NCBI GenBank assembly: GCA_025455895.1
Contig: JALOLQ010000081.1
Location: 1-6,819 of the forward strand
DNA from: Solirubrobacteraceae bacterium
GTDB lineage: Bacteria; Actinomycetota; Thermoleophilia; Solirubrobacterales; Solirubrobacteraceae
DNA: 6,819 nt
Direction: 5' to 3'
Position 1 is the stretch's first letter, and each line of letters starts with the position of its first letter. Position numbers and translations under genes: made by a program. This document shows, piece after piece, positions 5,570 to 6,819 of the stretch. A model generated the notes under the pieces. It was not told where the DNA came from, ran no database searches, and saw only the letters and a program-made list of their open reading frames with translations.

Positions 5570-5652
5570 CGACGCCGCGCCGCCCGGGCACTGTGGAAAA
5601 CCCCCGAGCCCGGACGGGTGCGGGCCCCGTGGCGCCCGGGGCGATCGAGGCG

Positions 5653-5658
5653 TAGCGT
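5653..5658 (+). promoter_or_regulatory. -10 element (TAGCGT) of the bactofilin-like membrane protein, leaderless
   Basis: TAGCGT fits TANNNT and ends seven bases before the ATG at 5666. The rest of the 109-base divergent region (5557-5665) is GC-rich, has an 8-bp palindrome GCCCGGGC at 5582-5589, and shows no convincing -35 hexamer. Confidence 0.5.
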
Positions 5659-5665
5659 CCCCGGC

Positions 5666-6586
5666 ATGCTCCGCCTGCTCGCCGTCGTGCTGACGGCCCT
5701 GCTCACCGCTGCCGCGCTCCCGGGCGCCGCGCTGGGCGCGAACCCCGACGTGAACGTCGACCTCGGCGGCGCCGGGGACCAGTTCGTCGTGAAGGGGGCG
5801 ATCAAGCTCCAGCCGGGGGAGCGCGCCGGCACGCTCGTGACCATCGACGGCCCGATCACCGTGCCGCGCGGGGCCGTCGTGCGCGACGACGTGCTCGCCG
5901 TCGACGGCACCGTGCGGATCGCCGGCACGGTGCGCGGTGACGTCGTGACGATCGGCGGCCGCGCGATCCTCGAGCCGACCGCCGTGGTCGGCGGCGGGGT
6001 GAGCTGGGTCTCCGAGCGCCCGCAGGTCGCTCCAGGCGCGCGCGTCGCCGACGGCGTCGAGAAGGTGGACGCCGACATCGACAGCGCCGTGCCGTTCCTG
6101 GCCTCCGTGTGGTGGTGGGTCGCCGTGAGCCTCTCGACGCTCGCGCTCGGGCTGCTGCTCCTGTGGCTCGGGCCGCGCGCGGCGGACGCGGTCTCCCGGC
6201 AGATGCGCACCGGCTGGGGCCCGGCGATCGGGGTCGGCTTCGTGCTCGCGCTGCTGCTCCCGTTCGTCGCGGTGCTCGCGATCGCGACGCTCGTCGGCGT
6301 CCCGTTCGGAGTCGGCCTGCTGCTCGCGCTGCTCCCGCTCGCCGCGCTCGGCTACGTGACGAGCGCCTGGGTGCTCGGCCGGCTGCTGATCGGCGAGCCG
6401 CGCAACCGCGCGCTCGCGTTCCTCGCCGGCTGGGCGATCCTGCGCGGCGTCGCCGCGCTGCCGGTGATCGGCGTGCTGGGCTTCGTCGTCGCGTCGGTCT
6501 TCGGCCTCGGGGCGCTCGCCTGGTCCTCGTGGCGGGCGCGGACGATCGCCGGCGGGCCGGAGGCTCCGGTCGCACCGGCGATCTGA
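5666..6586 (+). CDS. Membrane protein with bactofilin-like beta-repeat ectodomain
   Basis: A 306-residue protein. Residues 1-25 form a signal peptide (MLRLLAVVLTALLTAAALPG, then AALGA). Residues about 38-135 are rich in short Val/Gly beta repeats (GTLVTIDGPITV, DDVLAVDGTVRIAGTVRGDV, VTIGGRAILEPTAVVGGGV), the pattern of a polymer-forming bactofilin-type beta-helix. After a short acidic linker come hydrophobic segments at about 147-170, 184-211, 213-241 and 250-287, i.e. four or five membrane helices, and a short polar tail. Bactofilins are normally cytosolic cytoskeletal proteins; here the signal peptide predicts that the repeat domain faces outside the membrane. Related proteins with this architecture are usually listed as hypothetical or polymer-forming cytoskeletal proteins. 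An envelope scaffold role is inferred only. It is divergent from the AKR-pdxH operon and convergent with the VOC gene. Confidence 0.88.
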   Translation: MLRLLAVVLTALLTAAALPGAALGANPDVNVDLGGAGDQFVVKGAIKLQPGERAGTLVTIDGPITVPRGAVVRDDVLAVDGTVRIAGTVRGDVVTIGGRAILEPTAVVGGGVSWVSERPQVAPGARVADGVEKVDADIDSAVPFLASVWWWVAVSLSTLALGLLLLWLGPRAADAVSRQMRTGWGPAIGVGFVLALLLPFVAVLAIATLVGVPFGVGLLLALLPLAALGYVTSAWVLGRLLIGEPRNRALAFLAGWAILRGVAALPVIGVLGFVVASVFGLGALAWSSWRARTIAGGPEAPVAPAI

Positions 6587-6596
6587 GCGCCCTCAG
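6583..6596. terminator. Small hairpin containing both stop codons of convergent genes
   Basis: CTGAG (6583-6587), loop CGCC, CTCAG (6592-6596) is a perfect 5-bp stem. Its left arm holds the TGA of the membrane protein and its right arm the TGA of the VOC gene on the other strand. No T-tract follows on either side, so a terminator function is uncertain. Confidence 0.3.
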
Positions 6597-6819
6597 GCGG
6601 CCGTCCCCGGCGCCATCGCGATCACCGAGAAGAACGCGCCCTGCGGGTCGCCGAGCACGGCGAAGCGCCCGACCGGGATGTCGTGCGGCTCGACGCTCAC
6701 CGTGCCGCCCAGCTCGCGGGCTTGCGCACACGCGGCGTCGCAGTCCTCAACGGCGACGTAGACCATCCAGTGCGCCGGCACCTCCGGCGGCCACTCCTCG
6801 GTCATGCGCAGCATCCCGC
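6593..6819 (-). CDS. VOC/glyoxalase-fold family protein, C-terminal fragment (cut by window edge)
   Basis: About 75 residues to the stop are visible; the N-terminal part lies beyond the right edge. The first in-window ATG (6814) is probably internal, because the frame stays open to the edge and homologues have a longer N-terminus. The visible part is a C-terminal beta-alpha-beta-beta-beta module: WPPEVPAHWMVYVAVEDCDAA, an alpha helix CAQARELGG, TVSVEPHDIPVGRFAVLGDPQGAFFSVI and a short tail. The HWxVYxAVxD and DIPVGRFAVLxDPQGAxFxVI pattern is typical of the VOC proteins related to the mycobacterial 27-kDa antigen Cfp30B. The usual C-terminal metal-binding Glu after DPxG is not present (Ser-Val-Ile instead), so glyoxalase I activity should not be assumed. 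Its stop is six bases from that of the convergent membrane protein. Confidence 0.88.
   Translation of the reverse strand, partial: GMLRMTEEWPPEVPAHWMVYVAVEDCDAACAQARELGGTVSVEPHDIPVGRFAVLGDPQGAFFSVIAMAPGTAA

Noticed and set aside
5592..5600. TGTGGAAAA, resembling a DnaA box (complement of TTATCCACA with one mismatch)
   Set aside because: It is a single imperfect copy with no other boxes, AT-rich element or dnaA/dnaN neighbours, so an origin is not supported.
4720..5655. Plus-strand frame of about 311 codons opposite the aldo/keto reductase
   Set aside because: It is a mirror frame produced by GC-rich third positions on the other strand; its composition is Arg/Ala/Val/Gly/Asp/Glu with no recognisable motif, signal peptide or ribosome binding site.
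5557..6210. Upstream in-frame extension of the aldo/keto reductase on the minus strand
   Set aside because: The extension is Ser/Thr/Pro/Arg-rich with no domain, overlaps the well-supported membrane protein on the other strand and skips the ATG that has a -10 element at the right distance.

Overview
This window is very GC-rich (about 70% or more by eye), with GC-rich third codon positions and long spurious open frames opposite most genes. Together with an MprA-type two-component pair, a CurA-like reductase, PdxH and secreted proteins carrying a DADRDGYGDESQD-type motif, this points to a high-GC actinobacterium. My best guess is the class Thermoleophilia (Solirubrobacter or Conexibacter relatives). 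That placement is an inference from gene style; there is no rRNA or marker gene here to prove it.

Layout from left to right. Positions 1-1476 (minus strand) hold an apparent operon read right to left: a small exported His/Gly-rich protein (865-1476), an OmpR/PhoB-family response regulator (102-824) and the first 35 codons of a sensor kinase (1-105), which overlaps the regulator stop by four bases. Upstream of it, same strand, is a CurA/PTGR-like NADPH-dependent enone reductase (1555-2562). A 66-base divergent promoter region separates this from a plus-strand secreted protein (2629-3807) that combines a Ca-binding-like acidic repeat, a DUF11-like domain and a PASTA-like C-terminus. It converges with pdxH (3812-4417, minus), which lies five bases downstream of an aldo/keto reductase-like gene (4426-5556 coding, minus). 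A second divergent region leads to a plus-strand membrane protein with a bactofilin-like beta-repeat ectodomain (5666-6586). This converges with a VOC/glyoxalase-fold gene cut by the right edge (6593-6819, minus).

Functionally this looks like ordinary chromosome: envelope sensing (exported protein plus two-component system), two surface or envelope proteins, and small-molecule redox enzymes (enone reductase, AKR, PdxH, VOC protein). No mobile element, CRISPR array, tRNA or rRNA was seen. The points most worth a second look are these: the exported protein paired with the two-component system; an aldo/keto reductase that appears to have lost its catalytic lysine and is tightly linked to pdxH; and four genes with a TANNNT -10 element only 6-7 bases before the start codon, which implies leaderless mRNAs. 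Intergenic spaces are all short (the longest is 109 bases), so there is no gene-free stretch above 300 bases.
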